Assembly (NCBI RefSeq): GCF_003473485.1
Contig: NC_053049.1
Location: 6,758,001-6,822,000 of the forward strand
Direction: 5' to 3'
Length of the DNA: 64,000 bases
Source: Medicago truncatula
Taxonomy: Eukaryota > Streptophyta > Magnoliopsida > Fabales > Fabaceae
In this document: in pieces, positions 33,016 to 44,790 of the stretch
Position numbering within the stretch: position 1 is the stretch's first letter
Layout: each line of letters opens with the position of its first letter
Made by a program: the position numbers and the translations under genes
The notes under the pieces: generated by a model
Told to the model about the DNA's origin: nothing
Seen by the model: only the letters and a program-made list of their open reading frames with translations
Database searches by the model: none

Positions 33016-34958
33016 TTTTTTAAAACTTCATTAATATGAGTCTTTATTTGGGACGTCTCGACTGTATAATATTATGTATCAACTTGTCTTTATTATGTGA
33101 GAGTGCTTAGTGTGGTATCCATATGGATAAAAGTTAGGAAAATGCTAAAGAGTGTCGTTAGGTTGTTAATTAAGAGGATAAAAATAGAAATATTGTATTA
33201 GAAAATGATGAAAAGTGATGTATATAACTTTTTAAAAATCAAATATTATTAAATCTGATGCAATCCTACTGCTTTCTATTTCTTTAACAAAGTGTTTTGC
33301 CCTAAAGGTACTTGTTAACATAACCTAAAAGTTATATATATGATTGGTGTTGTTTACCATGGAATTTCACGGGATTCAACCTTCACACTTTAACTATAAT
33401 ATAAACATCATTTTGATATTAAAAAAAACATTAAAGGCATTTTGGCGGAAAAAGACGAGGGTAGTGCTATTCTTGTTTTTCGTTGCGGAACTGTTCGTGG
33501 TAAAAAACATTTTCCATTAATAAATAAATAAGAAAGAATACTTTTGAATATTTAGAAATACTCCCAATTTTGTAAATACCTCAAAATATGATAAATACTA
33601 TCGTATAGAGAATATCTGCATGAATATTGGATGGACACAAATATCATTTTATTCAAGGTGGCTGATAATGAATATTATTATTCGTTTACATGGATTGTGG
33701 TAGAAATAGGTCAGATTAAGTTAATCTTTACAAGACTTAAGTCTGACCTTATAAAAAATTCAAGGATAAAGTTAGATTTGTTACTTGTCATTAACTTGAT
33801 AAAAAAATCTATTTCATATTAACGTTTTTAAATAAAGTAACAAACTAAAAAAAAACTCTAAAATAAAACCTAAAAATTTATTGAGAATAAGTTCAATTTT
33901 AATTTTTAAGATCCAACACGACTTTTAAGAAAATCTTGACTCATATGACATCCTATTTAAAATTTATCTTACAAGTACTCTCAAATGCAAACTAGTATGC
34001 TTACATTACAATAAAAAAAATGTTTTAACGCTAATTACAAAATATATTAATAATGCAAATATAATTATATAATAATTCTTTATATTTATTTAAGTAAGTT
34101 GGTTTGGTGAGGTAAAAAGACTTCTTTATTGTTACAATCTGATATAGCTTAAACCTGGTACAGATTAGATCACAAGTTCTTATAGATCGATCTAGCCTAT
34201 TTTTATTCTTAAATGTACATTGTGAATACCCATTGTCATCCTTATATCCAAAGCCTCCACCAAAGGAAGATGGACACATGGACCTTGACACGTAGTTATG
34301 AGTAGTTAGGTTGCTTAGGATTGTATTTTTAAAAGAAACGGTTTCTTACAAATTTTTAATAATAAAAGTGTTTTCTAGAATGAAAGTGATATAAAATTGA
34401 TAAAGAGAAATTGTAGAAAAATGAAAAAAAATTGGATACACATGAGTACTTGATCAAAGCTAATCTTTTATGTTGAATCAAATAAACATTGTATTAAGAC
34501 GGAAATAAAAAACATACCGCACAAAGAGGGAAAATCAAAATAAACAGACGTGCTAGACTATGAAATCACAAAAATAAACGAAAGAAAAGTGAAAATTTAT
34601 GAAAATCATTTGTTTAACTAAAAAGAAAGAATACAATTTGGAGGGGTGATTTCAGGGTAAAATTAACCGCTAAATCACTCCACTTTAGTAGATCTAGAAG
34701 AAAAGTAGTTGTGATTGTGATGGCTAGGGTTTGAAAAAAGGAAGAGAGAGACGTAGTGTTTTTTTCCCTATGCTACTTATTACTTGTCGTTTTTGTAAAA
34801 AAAAAAAAAAAAATGCTTCTATTTCTATATCATTTTTAAAGTTCAATGTAACGTTTATTATTTTTTTGATCAATAATACTCTTAAATATTTTTTGCAGAG
34901 AGATAAATAAATGAAATGAGATAATAAAAAATTAAATGTAATATAAAAAAAATATATA
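33016..34958. other. PGG3 3' flank, no gene
   Basis: AT-rich. The first 100 bases share words with the PGG1 3' flank. No coding region or bounded mobile element was recognised. Confidence 0.5.
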
Positions 34959-36288
34959 GGTTAAATTGCATTTTTGGTCCCTTAACTATTTAGGTAGTAT
35001 CACTATGATCCCTTAATTAAAATTTGATTTATTTTGGTCCCTTATAACTTCTCTCTGTTACACATTTTGGTCATTTCTGTTAGTTTTAATTAAAAAACGT
35101 TAGGTTTTCTTCATTTTCTTCAAGGATTATTGTTGTTGAAGGTTGATGGAGATGATATGGAGATGAAAAAGAGGAGAAGAAGATGAAGAAAACCTAATGT
35201 TTTTGAATTAAAAGGTTTAATACATGCTTTGATCCCTTAACTTATTTTCGGATTTTATTTTGGTCCCCTAACTATAAAGTGTCTCAATTTGGTCCCCTAT
35301 ATCTTCTGTCGTGTTACCTCTTTTGGTCATCTCCATTAATTTGTTTTCAAAAATAGTTAACCCTTGTCCACATGTCTAGATTTGAAAAGTACACAATGGG
35401 CTCACAACATATAATCATTTGTATTTTTCTTGATTTTCCTAAAAATATAAATTTAAAATCACCATCAATCTTCATCTATTTATATATTTTTAAAATAATT
35501 TGTATCCTGATTTTTAAAAATTAAAATATTTTTCAGAATTTTGTAGAAAAAAATTTTAAAAAAAATCTGACCTTTTTTTTAAAATTTCGTAAAAAAATTA
35601 CTTTTTTTCAAAAAGATTATATAAAATTCAGGAATAATTTTTGTTTTTCATATTTTCCAGAATTTTGTAGAAAAAAATTTAAAAAACATTTTTTTTTTGG
35701 AAAAAAAAAAAAATCTGACCTTTTTTTTAGATTTCGTAAGAAAATAATTTCATTTCAAATTTTTAAATCTTGAAAAAGATTTTATAAAAATTATGAAATA
35801 TTTTTTTTTCTAATTTTAAAATCTGAATTTTTTATATATTTTTCCAGAATTTTGTAGAAAAAAAAAATCTGACCTTTTTTAAAAATTTCGTAAAAAAAAA
35901 AAAAAATTTGAAAATGAATTTTTATATATTTTTGCCTTCAAAAAAATTAGGTGTTAATCATTCACCGTAGGCTACAATACACCTACATGATCCAATGGTT
36001 TCTATTTGAAAAATAGATCAAACAGTTAAAATGTAATGGATAGGACCAAAAGAGATAACGGCAAAAAACATAAGGGACCAAATTGAGACACTTTATTGTT
36101 AGGGAACCAAAATGAAATCCGAAAATAAGTTAAGGGACCAAAGCATGTATTAAGCCGAATTAAAACTAATGGGAAAGACCAAAATGTGTAATGGAGAGAA
36201 GTTAAGGGACCAAGATAAATCGATTTTTAATTAAGAGATCAAAGCGATGCTACCTAAATAGTTAAGAGACCAAAAATGCAATTTACCC
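34959..36288. mobile_element. Outer fold-back element (long inverted arms)
   Basis: The left arm starts GGTTAAATTGCATTTTTGG and the right arm ends with the complement of GGGTAAATTGCATTTTTGG. Arms of roughly 140 bases carry GGTCCCTTAACT words. It is interrupted by a second fold-back element (35214-36156). A target duplication is unclear because both flanks are A/T tracts. Confidence 0.75.
35214..36156. mobile_element. Inner 943-bp fold-back (MULE-type) element, 9-bp TSD
   Basis: The arms begin GGTTTAATACATGCTTTGAT and end with its complement (GGCTTAATACATGC read inward). It is flanked by GAATTAAAA at 35205-35213 and 36157-36165, a perfect 9-bp duplication. Repeated TTTTCCAGAATTTTGTAGAA words fill an AT-rich centre. 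Length and architecture match the 942-bp element at 10666-11607, though the arm sequences differ. Confidence 0.85.
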
Positions 36289-36432
36289 AAAAAAAAATAT
36301 ATCATCTTGGTATGTGTAAAAAAATATCTAAAAAAATTAAAGTAAAAATGAAAGGTGGATGGAGTGGAGTATAGATAACAAATGGTGAACATTGATATTA
36401 GTTTGATGGTGATGCAGGAGGGTTTTATTAGT

Positions 36433-36570
36433 TTTTTTTTTTTTTGGTAGATAGACGAAATGGCAAAGCCATTATAAACTCACATACAAGCGGAGGTACC
36501 GGGATTCGAACCCCGGTCATGGCATCCGGCCTAACAATTTCGGCATTTTGCCAATTGAGCTAGGACTTCT
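36433..36570 (-). mobile_element. tRNA-derived SINE, 12-bp TSD
   Basis: Minus-strand order: an A-box-like CTAGCTCAATTGGCAAAATG, a B-box GGGGTTCGAATCCC, a unique tail, and a poly-A of about 13. The flanks GGTTTTATTAGT (36421-36432) and GGTTTTATTAGT (36571-36582) are a perfect 12-bp target duplication, as expected for LINE-mobilised insertion. Confidence 0.9.
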
Positions 36571-36584
36571 GGTTTTATTAGTAT

Positions 36585-36895
36585 TTATTATTTAGTCAAA
36601 TCTTAGTAATTTTCTAAAACTCTCTATTATTATTACGTTTGATTTTATTTTGGCCTACGAGTTTGTTATTTCTTTCACTATATAAGCAGAACTTATGTAT
36701 CCTAAGAGACACTTTTTGATTCATTAATAATATTCGAGATTTTCTCTCAATTTTTGGTGGATTCCGAAACCCTTATTTTGATAGGTTTGTCGCTTGCAAC
36801 CCTATTTTCACAAGTTTATCGCTTGTAAACTTGTTCTTTTCTATCTAGGTTTAGCGCTTGCTAACCCTACGCTTCCGTACTGCGTCAGATGGGGA
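36585..36895 (+). mobile_element. Probable LTR fragment (TATA to 3' end)
   Basis: It contains CACTATATAAGCAGAAC (TATA), a GAGACACTTTTTGATTCATTAATAATATT segment and a triple AGGTTTGTCGCTTGCAACCC-like repeat (three diverged copies at about 36783-36872), ending CTGCGTCA. This is the layout of a retrotransposon LTR promoter and R/U5. No internal region was recognised. Confidence 0.4.
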
Positions 36896-39181
36896 TATGA
36901 AGAATCATTAATGGCATATCATATTTTTATATTAATTTATATTAAAATAAATTTTAATTTTGGACTGGTATGGAGGACCATACCATGTGTACCGGTATGG
37001 ATGGAGGATCATACCAAGTTCACTTTACTATACATTAACTATTCAACATATCTAGATCAACTTCATCACCCATCTAAGCATTCTGAATATAGAACTCATG
37101 TGGCAGGTGACAATACATGTACAGATGAGCTATGTGGATATCAATGGGTTACTTTAATGGGCCTGGATATCCAAAGAGAGACTCATTAGATCAAGAAAGT
37201 GATACCCATAAAATGAGACACTTAAAGAGCAGAAGAGGAGGATGATTCATCTTTGACAGGGTATTTTCATCTAAATCATTTTCGGAGTGCTCTTAAAATT
37301 TCTCTCTACACATTTCACTGAGCAGCTTATCAGTTGTAACAATCTTGTATTTATATACGTGAACAAATTTATAATAAATTTTGTTTACGATAGAGTCGGT
37401 TTTTAATCAAATTTCAAAGTATCTTAGAATTATTCAACAAATGAAAGATCAAAAGTTGCTTTAATAAGCAAAAGCCCTTCCATATAGACCACATATCAAT
37501 TATCATTGAGATCGGGTTATCGTATCAAAAACGAAACAAATTTCCAGTTCATGATTGAAGCTATTTGAATAATGCAACCGCGCACTAACTCTAGATATAT
37601 AGTGGATGTTTCCTCTATGACTAACAAACTTTATAAAACTTTTTTTTTTTTTTGAAAGGTAACTTTATAAAAGATGTTCAACTTCTTTTCTTCTCCATTC
37701 TTCACAAAAATGTTACCATTAAAAAGTAAATGGGTTTCTAATTTTTATAAAATGTGGCAAACTAGTCTCTATTATGAAATATATGAAATTATGTAGCACT
37801 CAGTTCACCACATGTCGTATTGTCACGTAAGCAGTTAATGTCTCTATTAGTTGAAGGCACAGGATAAAATTTAAGACATTTTTGCCTATCTGCAAATTGC
37901 AAGGGATAATAAAATGTTTAAAACCTACCATTTCAAGGAGCAAATTAGTGATTTACACACACACCCAAAAAAAAAATTTAGTTGGCAGATTAAAATACCG
38001 CATATAGGAAAATCAGTCCTCTAATGTATAAACACCGATCAAAATGTCTTTGATTTATTTGAAATCCACAAATATATCTCTGAAAATTATGTCATTCAAA
38101 ATAGTTTTTTATTAACTTTTGTGGGTTTTTTTTTAACTGGTTATGAACTTTTATTGATAAAGATTGATGTGATATATTAATGAGTTTTAGGTGGTCTAAG
38201 AGAAAAATTTATCGGTAATTGCAATGGTGTGAGGACTAATTACAAGCAAATTAGTTTCCATGTTTAGAGGAAAAATAATCTTGTGTGGTGACATTGATGT
38301 GGGATCATTGTATTATGTAATATTACATGTCTAGTTAAGATGTCACGTCATAATTTCTAAAGACAAAAGATAATATAGGGACTTTTTTTTAATGATAATT
38401 TATAATATCAAAGATGTCATTAAAATATTGAAAATACTAGCTTACAATTTTGTGTACTAACTTGCCTATTACTTATTGGATTTCATGGTATTAACACCCT
38501 TTTTTTTTAAGGAAGGAAATGGTATTAACACCCTAAACTCCAAAAAAAAAAAATCAAATTTAATAATTCCTAATATTTTAGTTTTCATCCTTTGCTGAAA
38601 ATAACGATTTTTCAAAATAAATTCATAACTTACATGTCTGAAGAAGTACTATAGAGGTTCATCATTGAATCCTATATAACTCTTAGATAAGAGGATATGA
38701 CAGTTTAGGCTTGAATACAAGCAGAAAGCTTTCTATAAAGTACTTGGAATTTGAAGTTCACTTGAATCTTTGTATTTTTGAGATTTGCTTTGAGCTTTTT
38801 AGACTTGGAATAAAGGATTATTAGAATTTTAGATAGCACGATTAGATTTGAAAAATTGTTTATCTTGAATTCCAATGTTGTATTTATAGACCAACTTTGG
38901 TTTGATCATTGAGGCGATCTTCTTTGAAATTTATGATCGTTGAATTGATCTTATCCAATGTGACTGTTGTAGAGAATTTATCAAATTCTTGGTTGTCATT
39001 CTTGTACAATTTGAATGTATTATCGTGAATGACTTATAGTATTCTACACCCATGACTTGAACTAGTGTAGCTAGTGTAATATAATTGTCTCCATATATAT
39101 TTGAAACTCTGGGAGAAAACTCTTTGGTGAAGAAGATAGAATCGTCTTCACAAAGTTGAGGTATGAAAGTGTTTCACCAAT
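36896..39181. other. No gene; direct-repeat copy
   Basis: 37440-37600 duplicates 30465-30645. The remainder is AT-rich, with no coding region that I can support. Confidence 0.45.
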
Positions 39182-39907
39182 CACTTCAAGAAATCAGCCT
39201 TTTAGAGACCAAATATTCAATTGCTACACCATCAAAATTGGTCATTGGCAGATTTAGTGACCTAAATAGCGACGAATAAAAAGAGTGGCTAACTCGTTTG
39301 TCGCTAATCCTTTTTGACCGATATAGCGACTGAACCTAGAGTCCGAAACGCTTGTGTGACGGCGTCTAGAGACTGATTTTGTGACTGAATGTTGTCACCA
39401 AATTCAGAGACATAATTAGAGTCTGAATATAGAGACGGATTTGGAGACCGAAATTAGAGACATAATCTAGACACCAATTAAAATGAGAAGATGTAAAAAA
39501 AAATCATTTAGAAGGAAAATATTTAGGTTTCATTTTTTATGATAACATGAAAGAGGGAAATTTGTTTGACACACCCGCTCAAAGTTAAAACTTAAGTAGG
39601 TATAGCAATAGTAATTATAAAATTAAAACTTATAATCTTTTTCGTGACCAATAAATCAGTGGCTACATAATATAAATATTTTTTATTTAATAAATTGAGA
39701 AATTAAGAGAGAGTATAGTCAATGATATTTTGGTAGCTGAAAAATCGGTTTCTAAATTAGTCGCAAAATAAATTTTGTGACTGATTTAGAGACCAACTCG
39801 GTTTTGGTTAATTGTATACAATAATCATTTGTTATATCGGTATCTACTATGCCAATTTATTTCAGTGTCTAAATCGGCCTCTCTAAACGACAAATTTTCT
39901 AGTAGTG
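39182..39907. mobile_element. 726-bp non-autonomous CACTA element
   Basis: It begins CACTTCAAGAAATCAGCC and ends GACAAATTTTCTAGTAGTG. Subterminal TAGAGACCGA / GTGACTGA words occur in clusters at both ends. The flanking triplets are AAT and AAA, an imperfect 3-bp duplication. The start triplet differs (CACTT) from the canonical CACTA. Confidence 0.65.
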
Positions 39908-40610
39908 AAAGGACACTTATATTAGAAGATCAACTTGTTCTTGCCAAAGTTTTGTTTAAGGTTTTTCCTACATCAATTAAGAAATGCAATGATGGTGTCA
40001 GAAGACAATATACTTTTACCAAACTAAATTTATTTAATATTAATGTATCCTTAACGAAGCCACAACAATAATCTTACCGACCAATTAATCTTACATTAAA
40101 GAACGCAAATCACTTTCATTCTGAAACTTTTTTTCTGTTGATAAAGTGACGTTCATTTTGAAACAGATGGAGTGAGAACATAATTATTTATTGGTATAAT
40201 TGATTATTTTTTAGGACTTCTTATTTGCATTTAGTTGATTTCTAGGTAAAGGCAATAACAATAACAATAAGAACACATCTTATTACAAATTCAACTTCAA
40301 ATCGATCAGGACATATTATTAGTCATCTGTGTAAAACTATTTTAAACTGAAAATGCATATCTCATTTTTCTTATATTAAGATATCTCCAACGAAGCCACA
40401 ACAATAATCTTATCGACCAGTTAATCTTTTTTAAAAAAATAGGAAAAAGTTGAGTATTTTATTATTTAATTTAAAGTGAAACTAATAATCACTTTACAAT
40501 CATTTTCAAAGGAATTTGAACTTCTTACATTAAAGTTACAAATCACAATATCAAATTCCTATCACTTTACAACCGTCTTCGTTTCTGTTTATAGAATTTT
40601 TATTAATTAA

Positions 40611-40794
40611 GAGCAATGATATTTGAACAGCCATTTTCTAACAACTTTTATGACAACTTTCTTTTTCTCTTTTTTTATTGGTCAAAAACAACGGATAGAG
40701 AAAAAGGAAGAGAGAGAGTAAGAATATAATGTGAGTATGAAAGATAAAGTTGTCTAAAAGTTGTCACAAAATGGTTGTATAAATATCATTTCTC
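40611..40794. mobile_element. MULE-type MITE, copy 2
   Basis: It starts GAGCAATGATATTTGAACA and ends TATAAATATCATTTCTC. The interior TATTGGTCAAAAACAACGGA and AGTTGTCACAAAATGGTTGT match the copies at 16632-16818 and 40817-41001. A target duplication is not evident. Confidence 0.75.
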
Positions 40795-40816
40795 CCCAGA
40801 CAAAGACTAATTTAAT

Positions 40817-41001
40817 GAGTAATGATATATGAACAACTGCATTGGTGACAACTTTCAAAACAACTTCCATTTCCTCTATTTCTATTGGTAAAAAATAATA
40901 GAGAGAGAAAAAGGAAGAGAGAAAATAAAAAAATAATGTAAGTATGAGGGAGAAAGTTGTCAACAAATTGTTGCAAATTGGTTGTACAAATATCATTTCT
41001 C
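40817..41001. mobile_element. MULE-type MITE, copy 3, 9-bp TSD
   Basis: It starts GAGTAATGATATATGAACA and ends GTACAAATATCATTTCTC, flanked by TAATTTAAT at 40808-40816 and 41002-41010. The 9-bp duplication assigns the family to Mutator-like elements. It lies about 70 bases from the PGG4 remnant. Confidence 0.85.
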
Positions 41002-41044
41002 TAATTTAATAACTAACTTACAAGCACTCCCAAAGCAAAGACCA

Positions 41045-41660
41045 ATTAATGAAGTTCTTAAAAAACTAGCAACTAAACCGAAATCTCCTTTGTACTCTTT
41101 TGTTCAGTCATGGCCATCTTACTTCTGTTGAGGAAAAATTCCACTCCCCAAATAACCAACCTTATTGTGAGGCAAAAACCAAGAATTGATAACAATCGAA
41201 TCCAAGTAAAAACCAACTTCTCAAGAAACTTGTTAGCTTTTTCGAAAACAGGATCTGGTGTGCTCATTTGCAAATGTTATAAAAAAAAGAGCAAGACTTG
41301 TGAGAGTTATACACATCCCTATTGCTAACATCCACATAGGTAACCTATGATGCAAACGAATTCCACTCACAAGCAAGAGACAAATACTTAGTGATGCAAC
41401 AAAACAAATTGTGTTTGATATAAGGAACCTATGATAATCATTAGGGTATATAATAGCCAAAACAGCTTCTCCAGGACATAGTTTTGGGTCATTCCGTTGT
41501 CTTCATCTGGAAGACATGGTATATCATTTCCTGTTTTGGGTCATCACTGTTGCTGTTAAACTTAGGTTCCCTCTCATGTAGTTTAACCATTCTTTCTTGT
41601 CTTGTTCATCCATCCAAAGGTGCCCTGATTTTTTTACAATGTACTTAAGGCCCAAAATTT
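41045..41660 (-). pseudogene. PGG-domain pseudogene (PGG4)
   Basis: Minus-strand pieces read WLNYMRGNLSLTATV, then, after a loss that includes the TFQM...NPPGG block and a stop, a short tract ending LCPGEAVLAIIYPNDYHRFL, ISNTICFVASLSICLLLVSG, MWMLAIGMCITLTSLA. A frameshift follows near 41270 and then MSTPDPVFEKANKFL, FTWIRLLSILGFCLTIRLVI and KSTKEISV at the stop (41073). The helices and KSTKE tail are closer to PGG3 than to PGG2. It is the only family member on the minus strand. Clearly not functional. Confidence 0.85.
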
Positions 41661-42219
41661 TGATTGATTCTAACTGCATGCAACAATTGAGTCAAAACTT
41701 ATTAAAAGCTAATATAAGAAGTCTAAAGCAAGGTCTTGATTGGTAAATTATCATTTCAAAAGTGGTTCATTGCTTGTCAGGAACAAGAAGATGTTGCGCC
41801 AGATGTATGACAAGGAGGTGAATAAGGATATGGCGGTGGCGCGTGGCAGACCGGAACAAAAACCATATTTGGGTTTATGAGATTTTTTTTTTCTCTTCTA
41901 TGAGGAGGTGGAATGGAAAATATTTGGCTAAAAACATCTACCATATCAAATAGAGATGTGATGCAACTTGCAAGTCGGACAACGTTGAAATGTATTCTAT
42001 GGTATTATTCAAATTTGATTTTTTTTTTTTAAGGGTTCAAATTTAAAAATATTATTAAATGTGGTTTTTTAAAAAGTTTATAATAGAAAATTTGTATTTG
42101 AACTTGTACATTTAATATTAAATATAAATTTTTTGAATAAATAATTGTTGTTTTTCAATAAAAAGTTACTACTATTAGTTGTTTTGTCATGTGCAATATG
42201 TTGCACATGATAGACAAAC
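41661..42219. other. No gene
   Basis: Upstream remnant of PGG4 and AT-rich DNA. No feature is supported. Confidence 0.4.
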
Positions 42220-42439
42220 CCTTCGACGGGTTAACAGGCACACCAACTAAAGGGATTGAGTTCGAAACATCAACTTAATCCGTTTAAATTAGTGGGTTAA
42301 ACATGTCGGTCCAACATGATCGACCCGTTTTGCCGACCCTATTATGACCTTGAGTGTGAAAGAGATACGGGAGAGTGATGTGATAGATTTGATATATTGG
42401 TGATTTAATAGAAAGGGTGAAATAATGAGTTTTTTTTTC

Positions 42440-42560
42440 TAGTAGCCTAACAGTTAGAGCTGCACATTTAAATGTGGAGAAGTAAGGTGTCCGGGGTTCG
42501 AATCCCTACCCCTGCATAAATTATGCAATGTCTCTACCAATTGAGTTAAGCTCATATGGA
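42440..42560 (-). mobile_element. tRNA-derived SINE
   Basis: The minus strand carries CTTAACTCAATTGGTAGAG (A box), then GGGATTCGAACCCCGGAC (B box), then CTCTAACTGTTAGGCTACTAG. Absent from the homologous position of the other arm. Confidence 0.6.
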
Positions 42561-44544
42561 CAATGAAATGAGATTTTAAATAGAATACGGAAATATAAAT
42601 TGTTCAAATATCATAGTTGGGTTGAAATTTATTTAACATTTTGATATATTATTAATGTGATTACAAGAGAAAGATAAAGAAAAAATGATATGTTGAATTA
42701 GTGTTAGAAAATAATGGGTTTTCAAATATCCTTGTTGTATTTTAAAAGTAAAAGATGAAGCGATTGATGATTGATGGAGTGGAATGCATGAACATCAAGA
42801 ATGAGAGAAACAAATGTACCAAAAGAAAAGGAATCAGATAAATATAAGAAAAATCTTCAGAGTACTAAAATTAAAATATATATAAAAATTACCTTTTCAT
42901 TAAGCAAATTGTTTGCAAGCAAAAATGGAAAAATTTAGATGGAATTTTTTAAGATACTTTTGGTGTTGTATGTCACTGAAAATACACTTTTCGCGATTAT
43001 GACAACATTATAATAAAATAAAAAGGTGAAAATACCAATACCACATAAAATGTAGATGAGTTTAATATAACAAAAAATTTATTGCTTTTTCAATATATGT
43101 CTTCTTTATCTGAAAAGTTTATGATTTATTGATCATGTGAGTATAACTTAATTAATTAGTAGAAATATTATAATTTTTAGGTGTTAACATTCAAATTTAA
43201 AGTTTCTTATTCATTTTAGGAATGAAATTTAAACCATTATACTACTTAACAAAAAAAAAGTGTTTTTTGTTAAGGAACAAACAAAGAAGTTTAAAACCAT
43301 CAACAAAACAAAAATATTCCATAAAAAAGAAAACAAAACAAAAATAAAGTTTAAGACCCACACATAAAGTAAAGGTCAGCATCCCACGATTTAACACTAA
43401 ATAAATTAAGTTTCGTTATTTTGTTTTTTTAAGGATAAGTTTCCTTCTTTTTTTTTTCCATGATATAAGGACAAGTATTAGCCGCGTAATGCATTAAGTT
43501 TCGTTTCTTTAACCACGTTGTTTTAATAAAGTTTCCTTAAATACCATCGTCCACTTTATGTAAAATTTTCCACCTTATGGAGCAATTAGTTTTTTTTTTA
43601 CACAAATTTTATTAATAATAATAGTAGTAATACAACTTAGAATTATATCAAAAATATTGTGTGAAGTATGGGATAAAGCTGCTCTTACTGTTAACACAAT
43701 ATCTCATGGTTGTTAAAATTTTGGAGTAAACTTTTGCAATTTTTAACTATTAAACCATGATCTGAATGATTCACCTCGTTAGAATGTACATCATCAACTA
43801 ACTCTCATGATTCAGAGTTGTGATTCATTTGAGACCCTAAGCATTCCCCAAACTTCACTCTCCGCCAGAATCATATATAGAAGCCTTTAAAAAATCTGTC
43901 ATATGAAGCAATTAATCACAAAGAAAAAATGTATCTTGCTTATATAAAAAATATGTACTGCCTTACTAAGGCAACTAAAACTAAGGGTTCACCCTTAAAA
44001 AAAACATCAAGGTTCATCTTCTTTTTTTTTTTTTTTTGTTGGTACATCATGGTTCATCTTTAACTATGAAAGAAAAAGAATAGTTTTAATATTTTTTTTT
44101 TCTTGTTTTGGTTTCTTTATCCTTTACGATCGAAGATAAAACCCGTCCAAACTTGCCCTAACTTTGATGAAGAAACTCTCCTTTGATTGAATATGGATTC
44201 AAAAAAAAAATTCGAGATTCAAATATGGGACGGGGATGGAGATGTTAATAATTGATCCCAAACATGTCATGATAGTTATAAAAATGTGTTTTAAAACCTT
44301 CTGTATAAAATTATTTATTTTTGGTATTTAGCTATAACACTGAGACGTTTTAAGTTTAGTACTTACTTAATTTTAATAGATACTCCAGTCTTTATGAATT
44401 TTTTTGCGCACAAATTTAGTTCCTGTCAAAACCAAATTTGTTTAACTAATCTTAAATTGTTAAATTTTTTTAACGACTTTTTCTATGCATATTTAGAACA
44501 TTATAAAAAGTTCATTTACTAAAACTTTAACCATAAGCTCAAAA

Positions 44545-44790
44545 TCTACTTTAAAAATCATACATTCTCGCTTAGACCTCTTAGCCAAATCTACAACTTC
44601 ATTGACAAAAAACACCCCCATCCACCAAGTGTCTCCCTTTCACGAAAGCCGATTGTGACATAGAAATAATCAAGTTCATTACCTTTGCTAATCTAAAAGC
44701 CAACATCTTAGAGAGCAATTTATATAAACTTCCCAAAAGAGAAATGGGTTGATCGAAGTTTTTTTTTCATTCCAAATCTTGATTATTGGA
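44545..44790 (-). mobile_element. LINE reverse transcriptase fragment, right arm
   Basis: Minus-strand reading across frames gives LLGSLYKLLSKMLAFRLAKV, a QSAFVKGRHLVDG block, VVDLAKRSKRECMIFKVDFE. It is better preserved than the left-arm copy and lacks the MITE, but still carries frameshifts. It continues toward 44860 with upstream LINE sequence. Confidence 0.8.

Noticed and set aside
36494..36570. tRNA-like sequence with A and B boxes
   Set aside because: No closing acceptor stem, a poly-A tail and a 12-bp target duplication show that it is a SINE, not a tRNA gene.
36794..37189. 131-codon open frame as a gene
   Set aside because: It begins inside an LTR-like repeat region, has no recognisable domain, and its composition resembles translated AT-rich DNA.
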